From positions 1 to 7,800 of the forward strand of contig CAKSSZ010000067.1 of NCBI GenBank assembly GCA_934489915.1: 7,800 nucleotides of DNA, read 5' to 3'. This document shows positions 6,221 to 7,800 of this stretch, piece by piece. The translations under genes and the position numbers were made by a program. Numbering within the stretch: position 1 is the stretch's first letter; the number at the start of each line of letters is the position of its first letter. Origin of the DNA: an uncultured Clostridia bacterium. Lineage in GTDB: Bacteria; Bacillota; Clostridia; HGM11514. The notes under the pieces are model-generated. The model worked only from the letters and a program-made list of their open reading frames with translations, was not told where the DNA came from and ran no database searches.

Positions 6221-6249
6221 CTACTCAAAACTGTGTATTTTAATGATAT

Positions 6250-7587
6250 TTATTTTCCTACGCAAAAGTCTGCAAAAATATGAGCAACCGTGTCTTCGCT
6301 GACTTCTAAACCGGTAATTTCCCCTAAATTGCGACAAGCGTCTGTCAAATCAATAGAAATCATGTCCAACGGCAATTCCCGTCCTGCCAACGCATCCTCA
6401 ATATTTTGTAATGCACGCTCCAAACATTGCTTATGACGAAGGTTATTAAAAAACGTTGATTCCTGAAAATCGGGCTGCTCCTCCAAAGCCACCTGATAAA
6501 TAGCGTCATACAATTCATCTAATCCCTCTCCGGTTTTGCAGGAGATCGGAAGAAGGGAGTATGAAACCGTCAGCGCAGAAGGTAAATCACATTTATTTTT
6601 AATATAAATGACCTTTTTTCCCTGCAAACAATCTTCAATTTCCGCATCATTTTGATCAAAAGGTCTGGATCCGTCCATTACCCACAAAATTAAGTCACTT
6701 TGCGGAATCATTTCTTTGGTCATGGCAACGCCGATTTGTTCAATTTGATCCTTTGACTCCCGTATACCGGCAGTATCAGTTAAACGGATTAACAACCCCT
6801 TTATTTCTAACTGATCTTCAATCATATCCCGGGTCGTTCCTTCAATATCGGTTACAATCGCTTTTTTTGTTTTTAACAGCAGGTTCAACAAAGAAGATTT
6901 TCCCACGTTGGTTTTCCCGATTAACAGCGTACGCAAACCCTCTTTTACAATTCTGCCCTTTTGAAATCCCTTTAAAGCTTTCACAATTTCCTGCTTTACC
7001 TGTTCTAATTCCTGAAAAAAAGCCTCTCTTTCCCATTCCTCCAAATCCTCATCAGGAAAGTCAATCACCGCTAAAATTTTTGCATTTGCTGTAACCAACC
7101 GTTCTCTAAGAGCATTTAATTGATGAGAAATTCCACCCTCTAACTGACCGGCTGACTGGTAGACCGCATAAGCGGAATCAGATTGGATTAAATCAATTAC
7201 AGCCTCTGCCTGAGACAAATCCATCTTTCCGTTTAAAAAGGCTCTTTTGGAAAACTCCCCTCTATTTGCCATTCTCGCACCGGAATGAAGCGCCGCTTCC
7301 AGCACCAACTGAGTATTACGCACGCCGCCGTGACAATAGATTTCCACAGTATCCTCCCCGGTAAAGGAAGAGGGATGATGGAATACGCCGCACAATACCT
7401 GGTCAATCACCTTTCCGTCATATTGAATTTTACCGTAAACCATACTGTAGGGAGGAGCGTCCTTTAATTGTTTTTTTCCAACAAAAATAGAATCGCATAC
7501 TTGAAAGGCCGTTTCTCCGCTCACCCGAATCATGGAAACCGCCCCTTTTCCGGGAGGGGTTGAAATTGCTGCAATTGTTTCTTCCAT
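6250..7587 (-). CDS. mnmE: tRNA modification GTPase MnmE (TrmE, ThdF)
   Basis: MnmE is the GTPase and folate-binding partner of MnmG in U34 modification. Counted from the ATG at 7587 it has 445 residues. The N-terminal folate domain begins with ETIAAISTPPGKGAVSMIRVSG (the family start). The G domain, inserted in the central helical domain, has GKTNVGKS (P-loop, 224-231), GTTRD (250-254), DTAG (271-274) and NKCD (331-334). The protein ends in FCVGK with the conserved catalytic cysteine, so it is intact. AGGTG (7593-7597) is 5 bases before the ATG at 7587; the ATG at 7590 and a TTG at 7605 are alternatives, but the latter has no ribosome site and adds residues not seen in the family. The gene begins just 40 bases after the jag terminator. 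Confidence 0.96.
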   Translation of the reverse strand: MEETIAAISTPPGKGAVSMIRVSGETAFQVCDSIFVGKKQLKDAPPYSMVYGKIQYDGKVIDQVLCGVFHHPSSFTGEDTVEIYCHGGVRNTQLVLEAALHSGARMANRGEFSKRAFLNGKMDLSQAEAVIDLIQSDSAYAVYQSAGQLEGGISHQLNALRERLVTANAKILAVIDFPDEDLEEWEREAFFQELEQVKQEIVKALKGFQKGRIVKEGLRTLLIGKTNVGKSSLLNLLLKTKKAIVTDIEGTTRDMIEDQLEIKGLLIRLTDTAGIRESKDQIEQIGVAMTKEMIPQSDLILWVMDGSRPFDQNDAEIEDCLQGKKVIYIKNKCDLPSALTVSYSLLPISCKTGEGLDELYDAIYQVALEEQPDFQESTFFNNLRHKQCLERALQNIEDALAGRELPLDMISIDLTDACRNLGEITGLEVSEDTVAHIFADFCVGK

Positions 7588-7592
7588 CATTT

Positions 7593-7597
7593 CACCT
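7593..7597 (-). promoter_or_regulatory. Ribosome binding site deciding the mnmE start
   Basis: AGGTG is 5 bases from the ATG at 7587 and only 2 from the ATG at 7590, and it lies inside the reading frame if the TTG at 7605 is used. The spacing favours 7587. Confidence 0.55.
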
Positions 7598-7627
7598 GTT
7601 TTCAAACAAATATTTTTCTCAATTTTT

Positions 7628-7658
7628 AAAAAAGGCGGTGTACCTTTTTACACCGCCT
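7628..7658 (-). terminator. Rho-independent terminator after jag
   Basis: On the minus strand, AGGCGGTGTA and TACACCGCCT form a perfect 10-bp GC-rich stem (7649-7658 and 7633-7642) with a 6-base loop. The stem runs into six Ts (complement of 7628-7633, the first pairing in the stem). It stands 28 bases beyond the jag stop codon and separates jag from mnmE. Confidence 0.92.
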
Positions 7659-7686
7659 CTGCCCACGCACTTATTATTTCACTTTT

Positions 7687-7800
7687 CTATCTTTCTTCCT
7701 GTTCATTGGATCTTGCACGATAAGGTCTGTTACCGGAACGTTTATGGTAATCATTCCGTTTTACTGCGTTTTTCGGGCTGATAATAATTCTTCTGTTCGG
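7687..7800 (-). CDS. jag: C-terminal end of Jag/KhpB RNA-binding protein (5' part outside window)
   Basis: Only the last 37 codons are visible. They begin with PNRRIIISPK, which resembles the end of the R3H domain of Jag/KhpB, usually written as Glu-Pro-Asn/Tyr-Arg-Arg/Tyr-Val-Val-Ile. A very basic tail follows (KNAVKRNDYHKRSGNRPYRARSNEQEER in two parts: Lys/Arg-rich, then a short acidic end). Position supports the call, since jag directly precedes mnmE in the oriC-proximal block of many Bacillota. KhpB partners KhpA as an RNA-binding protein linked to cell-wall growth. The stop codon is TAG at 7687-7689. Its start and upstream domains cannot be checked here. Confidence 0.75.
   Translation of the reverse strand, partial: PNRRIIISPKNAVKRNDYHKRSGNRPYRARSNEQEER

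Noticed and set aside
6135..6221. Extra 29 residues at the N-terminus of MnmG from a GTG at 6221
   Set aside because: There is no ribosome site before the GTG, the segment lies in the hairpin arm, and the family begins close to the FAD loop. The ATG at 6134 has GGAG at good spacing.
6823..6836. Second CCCGGG-centred motif as a Noc site
   Set aside because: The flanks (ATAT and TCGT) break the palindrome beyond the six central bases, and it is explained by the conserved Thr-Thr-Arg-Asp codons of MnmE.
6842..7036. A 64-codon frame on the minus strand inside mnmE
   Set aside because: It overlaps the mnmE G domain in another frame and has no ribosome site or family features.

Overview
The window reads as the origin-proximal chromosome-segregation and tRNA-modification block of a low-to-moderate GC Gram-positive bacterium (Bacillota). 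Every convincing gene lies on the minus strand. In transcription order (right to left) they are: the 3' end of jag/khpB, mnmE, mnmG, rsmG, noc, a small unknown gene, soj (parA), spo0J (parB), and the start of a membrane-anchored coiled-coil gene cut by the left edge. The jag-mnmE-mnmG-rsmG-noc-soj-spo0J order is the one found next to oriC in Bacillus and relatives. Class Clostridia seems more likely than Bacilli because of the AT-rich unknown genes woven into the block, but the sequence does not fix a genus. dnaA and the origin are outside the window.

Layout. At 7687-7800 is the basic C-terminal tail of Jag, closed by a strong intrinsic terminator (7628-7658). At 4275-7587, mnmE and mnmG encode the two halves of the tRNA wobble-uridine (cmnm5U34) enzyme; they are separated by 115 bases that hold a perfect 13-bp inverted repeat. 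At 3549-4253 is rsmG, the 16S rRNA m7G methyltransferase. A promoter at 3479-3506 then starts noc (2554-3420). A second, better promoter (2518-2546) starts a unit made of an unrecognised 106-residue gene, soj, parB and probably the coiled-coil gene.

How they fit together. Soj is the ParA ATPase and Spo0J is the ParB CTPase that loads at parS. Two perfect 16-bp parS palindromes are present, one just beyond the parB stop and one forming the last codons of noc. The second ParB paralogue carries Noc-type residues at three of the four positions known to switch DNA specificity, with a conservative change at the fourth, so it should read Noc sites rather than parS. One Noc-site-like palindrome lies inside parB. 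The two unrecognised genes in the segregation cluster, the small protein between noc and soj and the coiled-coil membrane protein after parB, are the most likely places for undescribed biology here. No insertion sequence, CRISPR array, tRNA or rRNA is visible, and no gap longer than 300 bases lacks a gene.
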